From NCBI RefSeq assembly GCF_036227605.1, contig NZ_CP109487.1, positions 9,411,001 to 9,475,000 of the forward strand: a stretch of 64,000 nucleotides of DNA, written 5' to 3'. Source of the DNA: Streptomyces sp. NBC_01439 (GTDB lineage: Bacteria > Actinomycetota > Actinomycetes > Streptomycetales > Streptomycetaceae). Position 1 is the first letter of the stretch. Each line of letters starts with the position of its first letter. The notes beneath the pieces are model-generated. The model was not told the DNA's origin. It was given only the letters and a program-made list of their open reading frames with translations, and made no database searches. Below are positions 9,411 through 19,395 of the stretch, piece after piece. A program made the translations under genes and the position numbers.

Positions 9411-11129
9411 TCAGCAGGAGCAGCCCCACTGCGGGGTGGGTGCGGTCGAGGGGGTTCCGGAGGCCTGGTCGGTGGGTGCGGGCGGGTGGACGGTGGTGCC
9501 GGCCTTGATGGTCTCGATCACCTTGATGTCGCGGATCTGTTCGGGGTCGACCGTCAACGGGTTCGCGCTGAGGATGACCAGGTCCGCGAGCTTGCCGACC
9601 TCGATACTGCCCTTGCGGTCCTGCTCGCCGTACTGGTGGGCGGCGTTGATGGTGATCGCGCGGACCGCGTCCAGGGCGGAGACTTGCTGGTCGGGGCCGA
9701 GGACGTGGCCGCTGCGGGTGCGGCGGGTCACCTGGCTGGACAGCACGGCGATCGAGTTCGGCAGCGCCACCGGGGCATCGTGGTGCGAGGTGTAGCGCAG
9801 GCCCTTGTCGAGTGCCCAGCGGGCGGGGGAGATGCTCTCCGCCCGCTTCTTGCCGAGGACGGTCTCGCGGTACCAGTCGCCCCAGTAGTAGGTGTGCATC
9901 GAGAAGAAGGACGGCAGGATTCCCAGCCGGGCGAATGCGTCGACCTGGTCCTTGCGGGCAGTCTGCGCGTGGATCGCCACGGTCGGCCGCCGGCCCGGCC
10001 CGGCGGCCTCGACCGCCTTGAGGAACTGGTCGATCGCCGCGTCGCCGTTGACGTGCGCCAGGACCTGCCAATCCCGCTCGACCGCCGTAGCGATCTGCTT
10101 GGCCACCACCGCGTCGTCCGGCACCGCCGGGTACCCGCAGTAGTCCTCGGGCTGTCCGGGCGGCGGCGTCAGGTACGGCTCGGTGAGCCACGCGGTGCGC
10201 CCCTGCGGCGAGCCGTCCAGGACCAGCTTCACGCCGGCCGCGCGGACGCCGTCCACGTACTCGTCACTCACCCCGATCGGGTCGTCGAGCGTGGACGCGG
10301 TTGCCTCATCGGCCTTCACGTACGCGACCACGTCGACCGGGAGCAGCACGGCGGCGGCCGTGTCACGCAGCGCCTTGAGGTTGGCGAGGGTGGTGCCGCC
10401 CTCCTGCACGGTGGTGAAGCCGAAGCTCGCCGCCTTGGCCGCGCCCGTTGCGAACAGCATCAGCAGCTCCCGTTCCGGGAGCCCCACGAGCGCCAGGTCC
10501 GAGGCCGGGGTGAACGCCTTCTCCTCCAGCACGCCGTCGGGCTCGCCGTACGAGGGCGGGACGGCGAGTTCGCGCCGCCGGATCACCCCGCCCTCGGGGT
10601 CGGGTGTGGCGGCCGAGTAGCCGAGCCGCTTCAGGCCGATGCTGTTCACCGCGCCGAGGTGGAAGGACTGGTGGATGGCGAGCACCGGGCGGTCCGTGGA
10701 CACCTCGTCGAGGTCGTCGCGGGTGGGGTGCCGGCGCTCGGCGAGCATCGCGTCGTCGTACCCGAAGCCGATGATCCAATCGGAGTCCGCACCCACCGGT
10801 CCCGCAGCCCAGGAGCGCAGCTTGTCCTTCAGAGAGGCGAGGTCGGTGACGTCGCCGTCCGGGTCGGCGAGCAGGTTGGCGATGACGGCCTGCAGGCCGA
10901 TGCCGCCGAGGTGCCCGTGCGCGTCGATGAACCCGGGCAGCAGGGCACGGCCCCCGAGGTCCCGCACGACGGTATGCGGGCCGCGCCAGCGTTCCAGCAC
11001 CTCCTTCTCGGAGCCGACGAAGACGATGGTGCCGTCCTTGACGGCCACCGCCTCGCCCCGTTCGTCGCCGCGCTCTGCGAGTGTGACGATGTCGCCGCCG
11101 TGGAGGATGAAGTCGGCCTGCTCAGCCAT
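9411..11129 (-). CDS. YtcJ-like amidohydrolase (Amidohydro_3)
   Basis: The product is 572 residues. It begins with the metal-independent beta-sandwich part (ILHGGDIVTLAERGDE, VAVKDGTIVFVGSE), followed by LPGFIDAHGHLGG with the HxH zinc/metal site. Later come ALVGLPEREL, VAIHAQTARKDQVDAFARLG, SFFSMHTYYWGDWYRE, YTSHHDAPVALPN and ITINAAHQYGEQDRKGSIEVGKLADLVIL. This is the order seen in YtcJ/NfdA-type amidohydrolases that hydrolyse N-formyl or N-acyl amides. The C-terminus ends unusually in WGCSC. No neighbouring gene suggests the substrate. Confidence 0.85.
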   Translation of the reverse strand: MAEQADFILHGGDIVTLAERGDERGEAVAVKDGTIVFVGSEKEVLERWRGPHTVVRDLGGRALLPGFIDAHGHLGGIGLQAVIANLLADPDGDVTDLASLKDKLRSWAAGPVGADSDWIIGFGYDDAMLAERRHPTRDDLDEVSTDRPVLAIHQSFHLGAVNSIGLKRLGYSAATPDPEGGVIRRRELAVPPSYGEPDGVLEEKAFTPASDLALVGLPERELLMLFATGAAKAASFGFTTVQEGGTTLANLKALRDTAAAVLLPVDVVAYVKADEATASTLDDPIGVSDEYVDGVRAAGVKLVLDGSPQGRTAWLTEPYLTPPPGQPEDYCGYPAVPDDAVVAKQIATAVERDWQVLAHVNGDAAIDQFLKAVEAAGPGRRPTVAIHAQTARKDQVDAFARLGILPSFFSMHTYYWGDWYRETVLGKKRAESISPARWALDKGLRYTSHHDAPVALPNSIAVLSSQVTRRTRSGHVLGPDQQVSALDAVRAITINAAHQYGEQDRKGSIEVGKLADLVILSANPLTVDPEQIRDIKVIETIKAGTTVHPPAPTDQASGTPSTAPTPQWGCSC

Positions 11130-11199
11130 GCTGTATCCCGTTCGGTAGAAGGATGGTGAAAGCGCCCAGAGCTTAGAAGCGACGTGGGCAAACTTCGCC

Positions 11200-11440
11200 G
11201 AGGACGGCCGGACTTCACTGGAACGGGGCAGCGCGGTCGAGGAACCGGGCCCGCGGAGGGGGGAAGGTAGCCGTCTCCGAGGTCATCGGTGTGGCGGTAG
11301 CACATCGGGTCCCGGACCAGCCCGGCCCTGATGCCGGCCGACAACCTCAGCGTGATCAGCTCCTCGACCCTGGTCTCCGGGTCGACGTACTCGATGGTCC
11401 CGATCTCCAGGTCGACCCGGCCCTCGCACAGTGGCAATGA
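11200..11440 (-). pseudogene. coding-like remnant of an unidentified protein
   Basis: On the minus strand this stretch reads GRVDLEIGTIEYVDPETRVE, ELITLRLSAGIRAGLVRDPM and CYRHTDDLGDGYLPP with strong third-position G/C, as in a real gene. No start codon or ribosome site can be placed and the frame is not bounded sensibly. It looks like the middle or end of a lost gene. I do not recognise the family. Confidence 0.3.
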
Positions 11441-11561
11441 GCTCCGGGCGCGCCACACTGAACCTGGCTCGTGGTCGCCGCGGGTGACCGCGCACCGGGT
11501 TCGGCCGGAGTCGGCAGGAAGCGATCTTTTAGGGGGTCGGGCGGGGGGAAAGGATGCCTTC

Positions 11562-12023
11562 ATGACCGATCCCGTGAACGACGGCACTCCGGCGCCGACC
11601 ACCCTGTCGATCTCCGTGAAGGGCGTCGCGGACGCCGGCCTGGAAGCGCAGTTGCGGTCCTGGGTCGACTCCGGGCCCAACGAGCCGGTGACCGCCGAAC
11701 AGATCACTCAGGCCGTCGGGAAGGACGAACTCGCCCGGACCGCCGAATCCCTCGGACGCGACCCTGGCGACCTCGCCGCGGACATCGCCCTCGCCCTCCC
11801 CCAACTGATCGACATGGCATCCCCTGACGGCAGTGCCGGACTCGTCCAAGCCAAGGTCAACAACGTTGTACTGAATCAGACACCCCAGATGGTGGTCGGG
11901 GAAACCGAGTCGAATGTCAACTACAGGGCCCCGCTGCGCATCACCGCGAGCGGGACGGACTTTACGCCGGGCGACTACACCGGCACCGTGACGATGATGT
12001 TCGACGCCGTACCCCCGGTGTAG
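11562..12023 (+). CDS. YidB-like domain joined to a beta-rich C-terminal domain
   Basis: The ATG at 11562 follows AAAGGA. Residues ~10-85 (GLEAQLRSWVDSGPNEPVTA, EQITQAVGKDELARTAESLG, LPQLIDMASPDG) match the C-terminal region of the YidB family (DUF937-related). Residues ~90-153 (NNVVLNQTPQMVVGETESNV, NYRAPLRITASGTDFTPGDY, TGTVTMMFDAVPP) resemble an immunoglobulin/pilin-like beta domain of the WxL or spore-coat-U kind. There is no signal peptide. YidB proteins normally end at SPDG, so the second half is unusual. Function unknown. Confidence 0.6.
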   Translation: MTDPVNDGTPAPTTLSISVKGVADAGLEAQLRSWVDSGPNEPVTAEQITQAVGKDELARTAESLGRDPGDLAADIALALPQLIDMASPDGSAGLVQAKVNNVVLNQTPQMVVGETESNVNYRAPLRITASGTDFTPGDYTGTVTMMFDAVPPV

Positions 12024-12715
12024 GCCGGAGACCGGTTTGGGGACGAAGGCACGTCCGGGAGACCCGGTCGCCGCGCGAATGATCGACCGCATCGCCCGGG
12101 CCAACGCGCCCCGGGCGGTGCGGTCGATCGCCGAAACCACCGACACCCGGCATTCAGATGCCCCCTGGCGGTGGGGGCGAGGGCCCTTGGAGTGACCCGA
12201 GGGATGGCGGCGATGGTGAGGATGCCCTGGACGGGATCTCTCGCCGCGGGACTTTATGAAGATCGCCGTTGTGATCACGGGCCTGGCATTGGGGCCAGGT
12301 GCAGCCCGTGCCGATATGGCGTGCGTGGGTGAGGCCCGGTGCCCAGAGCGCTCTGGGGGCAGCAGTACCACCGGGCCGCCCCAAGCAGGCAGGAGAGACC
12401 GGCCGGTGATGACCGGTCAGCGGTCCGGTCGGTGTCGTACCTCGCGATAGCCGAGGGGAGAGGTCTATTTGTATCCCGGGGGCCGGCGGCCGAGCGGAGG
12501 GGTACATGTACCGGTATGGCTTGTGAACGGATCCGGTGGCCCTCGTCGTGGAACGAGCCGGTCTGTGTGGGCCTGACTGCTCGGCCTGCTGGCTCGTCAC
12601 TCGTTGGTGGGATGCGGTCCGGCGTGTCGGAGTGTGGTGCACTGCGCGCGGGCCGGCCACCCGTGACCGCCCGCAGGTAAGCCGAGACCGTGACTGGCCC
12701 GCCCGGTGAACGGCT
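12024..12715. other. intergenic region with one copy of a dispersed ~80-bp repeat
   Basis: No supported gene. It contains repeat copy 1 (12191-12269). The rest contains open frames on both strands without signatures. The region 12460-12540 is somewhat A/T-richer and could hold a promoter. Confidence 0.4.
12191..12269 (+). repeat. dispersed direct repeat, copy 1
   Basis: This ~80-bp unit starts agtgacccga and ends gaagatcgccgt. It recurs in the same orientation at 16584-16663 with about ten differences and one indel. The two copies bracket the MocR-DUF885-LysE block. They may be remnants of a transposable element end. Confidence 0.75.
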
Positions 12716-14203
12716 TCAGACCAGCGGGGATCCCTGCTCGGGGACGGGACCGTGCCGGCGGAAGTCGCCCCAGGCCCGGGTCAGCCGGTGGACGGCTTCG
12801 GTCAGGACGTCCGCGGGGTAGGTGAAGGGGAGGCGGATGAAGGAGTCGTGGCGGCCGCTGGGGTCGGTGGTCCGTCCCGCCACCACCTCGACCTCGTGGC
12901 GCAGCGCGACCTATACGAACGCGCCGGCATCGGCGTCGGGAAGCTCGATCCACAGGGCCGACCCCCCGACGGGAGGCTCCCACCTCCAATCCGGCAGAGA
13001 CTGCTCCAGCAGGCCGGTCAGGTGGCGCAGCCGGCGGGCGGCGGATCGGGCCTGTGTCTGCTCGAGTTCGGCGAGGTGGGGCAGCAGCCGGACGGCGACG
13101 GCCTGGTCGAGGACGGGGGTGCCGAGGTCGGCCAGCGCCTTGTGACGGGCGAACCGCGCTGCGACGGGTTCCTCCGCACGTAGCCAGTCCACCTGCAGCC
13201 CGCCCCACACCGACTTCGACAGTGAACCGATGGTCAGTACCTCACCGCCCCGCGGAGCGAAGGCTCCCAATGGCGGCGGCAGCTTGCCGCGGGTGCCGAT
13301 GCGCCCCGAGTAGGCGAGGTCCTCCACGACGGCCACATCGTGCTGCCGGGCCAGCTCGGCGATGCGGCGGCGCCGGGAGGCGCTCATCAGCCGGCCGGTG
13401 GGGTTGTGAAAGCTCGGCATCACGAACAACAGGTCCGGCTCGTGCTCGGCCAGAGGGGCGGCCAGCAGGGCCGGCAGCATCCCCTCCTCGTCGATCGGCA
13501 CACCGACCGTCCGGGCGCCGTGCGCGGAGAACAGGTCGAAGCAGCCGGGCCAGCTGGGAGACTCGACGACGACCGTACTGCCCGGCCGCAGATACATCTG
13601 GGCGGTCAGGGCGATGGCCTGGTGCGCCCCCGTCGTCACCACCACCTCGTCGGGCGAGGTGGGCAGCCCCAGCCTGCTGAGGTGCACGGCGATCTGCTCG
13701 CGCAGGGGGTACAGCCCCCGCGGGTGGTAGCCGGCGTCGGAGAGCAGGTGAGGGAGGTCGTGCACTACCACGTCGCGCAGTGCTTCGACGAGTTCGGGTG
13801 TGCCCGCGTCCGCGGCGTACGCCAGGGAGATCACGCTGCCCGGACCCTGAGAGAGCCGTGCGAAGACCGAATCGGCCTGCCCCCGACGCAGTTCGTGCCC
13901 CAAGCGCCGGCCGCTCCCTGCCCGTCTGGTCACTCGGGTGCCACTGCCCCGCCTGCTGGCAAGGGTGCCGTCGGCCCGCAGCTCGTCGTAGGCGGCCACA
14001 ACGGTCGAGCGGCTCAACGCGAGTGCGGCGGCGAGCCCGCGCTCCGACGGGAGCCGGACGTCTGGCGCCAGATCACCCTCGTCGACGAGGCGGCGCAGCG
14101 CGGCGGCGAGCCCGCGGAACAGGGCCCCGCTCCCCGCCCACCCGTCCGGCAACAGCTCCACCAGCTGTTCCGGATTCCGCGAAAGGTCCACTTCGGCCCC
14201 CAT
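12716..14203 (-). pseudogene. MocR/PdxR-type GntR regulator with aminotransferase domain, amber-interrupted
   Basis: The frame runs from ATG 14203. A GntR winged helix comes first (ALRRLVDEGDLAPDVRLPSE, LALSRSTVVAAYDELRADG). A fold-type I aminotransferase domain follows: YHPRGLYPLREQIA, GAHQAIALTAQMYL, SFHNPTGRLMS, and the PLP-lysine motif SLSKSVWGG near residue 310. At 12911-12913 an in-frame TAG follows DADAGAFV. The same frame then continues VALRHEVEVVAGRTTDPSGR and ends naturally at 12716. Relatives have an ordinary codon here, so TAG looks like CAG changed by one transition. It is divergent from the DUF885 gene, which a MocR protein might regulate. Confidence 0.85.
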
Positions 14204-14287
14204 TGGATCGTGTGGCCTGTCCCCATCCCGGATTGGCTGGTCTAGGGCCTACCACTTGACCCTATCCGTCCCGAGGAGCACGTCCCG

Positions 14288-15902
14288 ATGCCGTCAGTCA
14301 CTCCAGTCACCCCAGTCACCTCAAGCACCCCGGTTACCTCGGCCCGCCTCCGTGTCGTCCTCGACGCGTCCGTGCCGGCCGCACGCAACGACGCCGGACG
14401 CCACGAGTACGACGGCCGTCCCCAAGACCTCTCCGAGGCAGGTATACGCCGCGCACTGTCGGCCATCACCTTCGCCGCCCACCCCACCGCGCCGCAGCCC
14501 GACCGGCCGGACACCCCGACCCTGGCGCACGATCCGCTCGACGAGGCGACGCTCCAGGCCTTCGAGTACGCACTGTCGCTGCGCTTCGGCGACCTCCAGA
14601 TGCACCGTCGGGACCCGTACCTGCACATCGACAACCTGGATCTGAGCGGCTACGAGAACGACTGCGCGCCCGAGGCCGAGCGGGCGTGGGCCCGACGGGA
14701 CCATCTCGATGCCTGGCCCGACCTGGTGGCCGCCGCCGTGACCACGCTCGACCTGGTTCCCGCGGAGCAGGCCCGCGCCGCCCTGCCCGCGGTCCAAGGC
14801 CTGCGGCACCAGCTGATCCGCCCCGGACAGGAGACGACCTCCCGAGAACGGCGGGCCGCTGAAGGGCTCGAACGCCTCGAAGCCCACCTGCGGACAACGG
14901 CCCGGGCCGAACGCGCCTCACCGGTGCTGGGTGAGGACGGCCTCACCCGGATGCTGGCGGCCACCGAAGGCAGCGAGGTCGACCTCGAGAGCCTGGCCGT
15001 ACGCGCCGAAACGGAACGCGAGCGCCTCACACAGCTGCTGGAGGAGGCCTGCCACCGCATCGACCCCAGCACGGACGTCGCCACGACACTGCACCACCTG
15101 GACGACGACCACCCCACCGCCTTCGGCCTGCTGGCCGCCACCCGCGAGGCGGTCAAGACCGTCACGGACTGGGCCGACAGAACCCATCTGATACCTGGCG
15201 AGCCCCTCACATGCCGAGTCGGTCTTCTCCCCGAGTCACAGGGCCACGAGGTCGCCACCATGACGGCCGCCGCCCCCGAGGAGCCGGAACGTCCCGGCTG
15301 GTTCCGGGTCCGCCGTCCCCCCCGAGCACTGGCCGGCCCCGGACCGCGACGCATGGCTGCGGACGTACAGCCGCCACCAGCTGTTGAACATCGCCGTTCA
15401 CGAGGTCGCCCCAGGACACCTGGCGCAGCGCCGGATCCTGCGCCACGTCCCGAGTGAAGTGCGCCGCAGCCTGCAGTCCTACGCGACCAGCGAAGGCTGG
15501 GCGCACTACTGCGAGGAGATGGCCCTGGAGGCGGGCTTCGGCGACGGCGACCCCCGGCACACCGCGGCCGTCGCCCGCGACGCACTGCTGCGCCTGACAC
15601 GCCTGGCTTGCGTCATCGGGCTGCACACCGGCGAACTCACCCACCCACAGGCGGCCGCCCGGTTCGAAGCAGAGGCACACACACCCCCGGCACTCGCCGC
15701 ACAGCAGGCCACGCGCTGCCTGCTCGACCCCCAGGCAGGCGACTACACCCGGGGAAGGTTCGCGATCCTCGACCTGCGTGACCAAGCCCGCCGGCACTGG
15801 GGGCCCGGCTTCACCCACACCCGCTTCCACACCGCGCTGCTCAACCTCGGCGCGCCACCACTGGCCCTGCTTCCGGCCCTGCTCGAAGTGGGCCGGCGAT
15901 GA
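14288..15902 (+). pseudogene. DUF885 family protein (putative metallopeptidase-like), frameshifted
   Basis: The first frame from ATG 14288 covers ~340 residues (ARNDAGRHEYDGRPQDLSEA, YLHIDNLDLSGYENDCAPE) to GWFRVRRPP. The second resumes as EHWPAPDRDAWLRTYSRHQL, LNIAVHEVAPGHLAQRRIL, SYATSEGWAHYCEEMALEAG. HEVAPGH and EGWAHYCEEM are the zinc-binding-like motifs of DUF885. The change lies in a run of seven C at ~15315-15321; six would keep the frame open. A sequencing error in this run is therefore plausible. The stop overlaps the start of the LysE gene, and the MocR gene is divergent 84 bp away. Confidence 0.8.
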
Positions 15903-16536
15903 GCGTCCTCTCCGACCCGCATCAGCTGCTGCTCTTCGTGGGCGCATCCGCCGCACTCGTCGGCCTGCCCGGACCGAACCTCGTCTACATCTGCACGCGC
16001 AGCATCGCCCAAGGCACCCGCGCCGGGATGGTCTCGGCACTCGGGGTGGAGACCGGCACCCTGATACACGCCCTCGCCACCGCCTTCGGAGTCGCCGCAC
16101 TCGTCTCCGCCGAACCGGCAGCACTCAAAGCCCTCACCCTGCTCGGCGCCGCCTACCTCCTCTACCTCGGAATCCGTTCCCTCACCGGAGCCGGCTCGCC
16201 CGACAACTCGGCCCAGCCCGTCCCCAGCAGCCTCTGGCGCGTCTACCGCGAAGGGATCCTCGTCAATGTCCTCAACCCGAAGGTCATGCTCTTCTTCCTG
16301 GCCTTCCTGCCACAGTGGGTGAGCCACGACGCCGACGGCGCACAGGCCCGTACGGAACTGCTGATACTCGCCGCGATCACCTTCACGGTCGCGCTGGCCA
16401 TGGACCTGGGGTACGCGGCCACCGCCGGCGTACTCGCGAGAAGGCTGCGCGGCCGCGCAGCGCCGGGCCGAGGCAGGACCGGTACCTCGTCGCCCTCGTC
16501 TACCTCGGACTCGCGGCCGCCGCCATGTTCAGCTGA
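15899..16536 (+). pseudogene. LysE/RhtB family exporter, frameshifted near the C-terminus
   Basis: The ATG at 15899 overlaps the DUF885 stop (ATGA). The protein starts with LLLFVGASAALVGLPGPNLV, the LysE signature, followed by GTRAGMVSALGVETGTLIHA, KALTLLGAAYLLYLGIRSL and EGILVNVLNPKVMLFFLAFL. Near 16470-16485 the frame changes. The expected last helix, RYLVALVYLGLAAAAMFS, then follows in another frame with stop at 16534-16536. Without the shift the last helix is replaced by a polar tail. LysE proteins export amino acids or derivatives. It forms an operon-like pair with the DUF885 gene. Confidence 0.8.
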
Positions 16537-16583
16537 CAGCAACTGCCGGGCGTCAACACAGTGCCCGGACCCGGCCTTCCCAG

Positions 16584-16663
16584 AGTGACCCGAGGGGATG
16601 GCGCCGATGGTGAGGGCGTCCTGGACGGGATCGCTCGCCGCACGACTTTACGAAGATCGCCGT
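16584..16663 (+). repeat. dispersed direct repeat, copy 2
   Basis: Second copy of the ~80-bp unit at 12191-12269, same orientation. It begins ~50 bp after the LysE gene. Between it and the next gene (16664-16798) nothing else is recognisable. Confidence 0.75.
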
Positions 16664-16798
16664 GCGGGTCAAACGCCCCGAACCGCTTGTCCACCGGCGC
16701 CGGACGGCCCTGCGGCTGCCTCTTCTCGATCGGCTCGACCTCGAACAACCGATCCTCACCATGCATACCGACATCATCCCGCGCGAACGATCACGAAA

Positions 16799-16822
16799 CA
16801 CCGAGCGGGTTGCCGCTCGGTG
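16799..16822. terminator. strong hairpin terminator for the lectin-like gene
   Basis: A perfect 10-bp stem CACCGAGCGG / CCGCTCGGTG with a GTTG loop sits 10 bp beyond the stop of the minus-strand gene. On that strand the stem is followed by TTTCG. Confidence 0.75.
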
Positions 16823-16832
16823 CGATTCGCTC

Positions 16833-18042
16833 CTACGGCGTGCCGGGCGTGGTGGTGGTCGCTTGTTCGGCGGCGATCCGTGCTTCGTCTTCGGCGGTGT
16901 CGGCGCCGGCCGCCCGATTGTTGCTCCAGCCGCGGTGGACAACCAGCAACTGGTCCTCGGTGCCGTTCTTGTCCCGGTAGACGATCGCGGCCGGTCCCGC
17001 TCCGCTCTCGTGGCCGGGGAAACCTCTGGTCAGGGGTCCACGTGCCGCCGGTACGGTACTTGGTCCACCACAGGCACTGGTCGCTGGAGCCGTAGCCCCG
17101 GTGAATCGCGTACAGCTCTCCGCCGTAGACGGCCAGCGCCGGTCCCTCCAGGCTCTCGTGTGCGCCAAGCCTGCGGTCCGCCGACCACGAGGAGCCGTTG
17201 TAGGTGGCGTGCCACAGTCGATTGTCACGGCCTCCCTTGTGCACGAGGTGCAGCTTGCCACCGAAGACCGCCAGCGCCGGCCCGGTGGACGATTCATGGG
17301 CGGGAAGCCTGACGTCGGGGGCCCACCGAGTGCCGTCGTACGTCGTGTGCCACAGACTGGTGTCGCTGCTGCCCCGGTGGACGCAGTGGAGTTTCCCGCC
17401 GAAGACCGCCAGCGCCGGTCCGTTCGCCGTCTCGTGCGCGCCGACCTTGGTGTCCTGGGTCCAGCCCTTGTCGGGATCGTAAGCGGTGTACCACAGCTGG
17501 TTGTCGCTACCGCCGCGGTGCACACAGATGAGCTTCCCGCTGAACTCGGCCAGGGCCGGGTTCGACCCCGACTCGTGCCCGGGGAACCGCTCGTCCGCGC
17601 TCCAGCCCTGGGCGGGCTTGAACACCGACCACCAGAGGTTCAGGTCCTCTTCGGGACCCAAACCGACCGGGATGAGCATCAACGGTGAGAACCACGGTGA
17701 AACCAACTTGCAGCCGTAGCCCCGAGAGACCGCCTGGACCCAGACTTTCTGGGCCAAGGCCGCCACGGCGACGAGGGAGGACAGGGGCTCTTTGAGGATT
17801 TCCCCGAGAGCGTCCGCGAGGTGGTCCTTGAGTTCCAGGTACTTGTCCACCGCCTCCTGGTTGAGCCTGAGCTCGAACCCCCACCAGTGCGCCCTGGGTT
17901 CAACCGTGATGCCCAGCGCCTCGAGGTCCTTCAGTGCCCGCGCCGCCCGCGCCGCCCGCGCCGCGACTTCGGGGCTCACGACGAAGGCCCCAGGTCCTTC
18001 CGGTGCGCCGTCCTGGGCCTGGACCGTCTCATCGATGGCCAT
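16833..18042 (-). pseudogene. PLL-like beta-propeller lectin-type protein, frameshifted in the last blade
   Basis: The ATG at 18042 follows GAGAGGAG. A helical N-terminal region (residues ~15-130) with an Ala/Arg coiled coil is followed by about five repeats of ~50 residues. The repeat pattern is AHES-xx-GPALAVFGGKLH-x-VHRG-xx-D-xx-LWH-xx-Y, as in PLL/tachylectin-like sugar-binding beta-propellers. The last repeat loses frame at ~17015: AGGTTTCCCCGG where other blades have GGTTCCCCGG, an extra T. The true frame continues GHESGAGPAAIVYRDKNGTE and LLVVHRGWSNN to TAG at 16833. No signal peptide is visible. Confidence 0.75.
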
Positions 18043-18502
18043 GGGACTCCTCTCGTTGTCGCGCAAGGCACCCAGCCGACCCGGATCCGTCCGGCTCAGC
18101 CCATCGGCTCCTCGCATGGGAACCATTGCGCCGCCCCCAGCATGCCCGCATTGAGTGACCATCTCGCGACGGACAGTCATATTCGCCTGGGGATTGCCCC
18201 GATGTGGCGGGAACCCCCCCCGCCAGCAGTCCGGTTGGCCGTCCTTGCCAAAACACATGCTCTCTGCACGCGACAGTGGCGCCGGAGCCGGCGGGTGAGC
18301 GGGTCGTCCGGCCGCCGGATGCGGACTCGGCGGGGGTGGGGGATGTCGTCGGTGTCCTGGAGGTCGGCGAAGTCTGCGTGCGCCTGGTCGACGGCTTCGG
18401 GGTACGCCTCCTCCTGCTCGTGTTCGGCGCGCGCCCACCTATGAAACAGGCGGCTGCCGGGCGGCAGCGTGACTCCGACGGGATGAAGATCGTTGGCGGG
18501 CC
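18043..18502. other. intergenic region, possible gene fragment
   Basis: Holds the promoter of the lectin-like gene. On the minus strand 18270-18450 reads AEHEQEEAYPEAVDQAHADF and DIPHPRRVRIRRPDDPLTRR, which is acidic then basic and may be a fragment of a lost gene. No start or family could be assigned. Confidence 0.3.
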
Positions 18503-18763
18503 ATGAACAACACCAGCCGGGCACTTAACGCCCTCTGCCTCGGTACCGCCGCTCTCCTCGGGGTCCTGGCTGCACCCGCCAGCGCCGCACCAACCGGGTT
18601 GTTGGATCAAACCGCACTAGCCCCCGTGGGTCGAGACATCTGCAAGACCCTCCATGGCCTCCCGATCGCCGGGAGGGTCGGCGATAACGTCTGCTATGTG
18701 GTGGACGACCTCTCCGCCGTTGGCGGCGTGTTGACCCCAATCATCGGCGTCGCACCGAGGTAG
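18503..18763 (+). CDS. small secreted protein of unknown function
   Basis: The product is 86 residues. Residues 1-28 form a Sec signal peptide (ALNALCLGTAALLGVLAAP, cleavage after ASA). The mature part (~58 residues) contains two cysteines, in ICKTL and NVCYVV, that may form a disulfide, and ends in a hydrophobic stretch (GGVLTPIIGVAP). It is too short and lacks the repeats of a chaplin. No strong ribosome site is seen before the ATG. Confidence 0.6.
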   Translation: MNNTSRALNALCLGTAALLGVLAAPASAAPTGLLDQTALAPVGRDICKTLHGLPIAGRVGDNVCYVVDDLSAVGGVLTPIIGVAPR

Positions 18764-18939
18764 CCCGGCAGCCTCGGAACGGGGCACCAGCGGCCCCCAG
18801 AGTCCTCGCACGCGTCTTGAGTCGGTGGCACTGACGACAGAGCAGTTGCACGTTCCCGTCCGTGTCCGTCCCGTCGGCGCTGCCCTCGCCTCCGGGTGGG
18901 GGCATTTCCGACCCGTCCTGCACCACCTGCGGCTAGGGA

Positions 18940-19137
18940 GTGGATCGTTTCGAGGAGGTCGCGGAGAAGCACGACCGCGAGTTCGGGATCATCAAGTCCG
19001 ACCTCACCGCGGTGCGACTCCAGGTCGGCAACCTGGATCAGAAGGTCGAAGCCCTCGGCGAGAAGATCGACCGCAACCAGGTCCAGATCATCGAGCTGCT
19101 CACGCAGTTGGTCGGCCGGCGCCCCGACGCCGGTTGA
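18940..19137 (+). CDS. small coiled-coil protein
   Basis: A GTG start is followed by 65 residues that are almost entirely helical with heptad hydrophobics (RFEEVAEKHDREFGIIKSDL, GNLDQKVEALGEKIDRNQVQ, IIELLTQLV). Such short coiled-coil proteins are frequent in Streptomyces and uncharacterised. The start region has only a weak AGGGAG site, so a longer upstream part may have been lost. A terminator hairpin follows it. Confidence 0.5.
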   Translation: MDRFEEVAEKHDREFGIIKSDLTAVRLQVGNLDQKVEALGEKIDRNQVQIIELLTQLVGRRPDAG

Positions 19138-19174
19138 CCCCCTGGCCGGCCCCCGGCCTTGCCTTCCTGCGGTT

Positions 19175-19196
19175 CCGAACCAGTGCTCTGGTTCGG
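19175..19196. terminator. hairpin terminator
   Basis: A perfect 9-bp stem CCGAACCAG / CTGGTTCGG with a TGCT loop, ~38 bp after the coiled-coil gene. The stretch from here to 19395 contains no supported gene. Confidence 0.6.
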
Positions 19197-19395
19197 GGCC
19201 GCAGTACGTTTGCGATCAGCGGGTGGCGCGTAGGAGTGCCGGTCGGGGGCGGAGGCGGGTTGCCCGCCCAGAACGGTCGCCACCAGGAGGGCCGCCGGGA
19301 AAGCCGGGCCGGCACGAAGTGAGCCTTCTCGCCACGGGCTTCAACTGTTCCCGCTGGGTGTCGGTCAGCCACGTCGGTGGTTGGAGAGTGACGGA

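Noticed and set aside
9327..11159. A 610-codon plus-strand open frame opposite the amidohydrolase
   Set aside because: The antisense strand carries all amidohydrolase motifs; the plus frame is Val/Arg/Gly-rich without structure.
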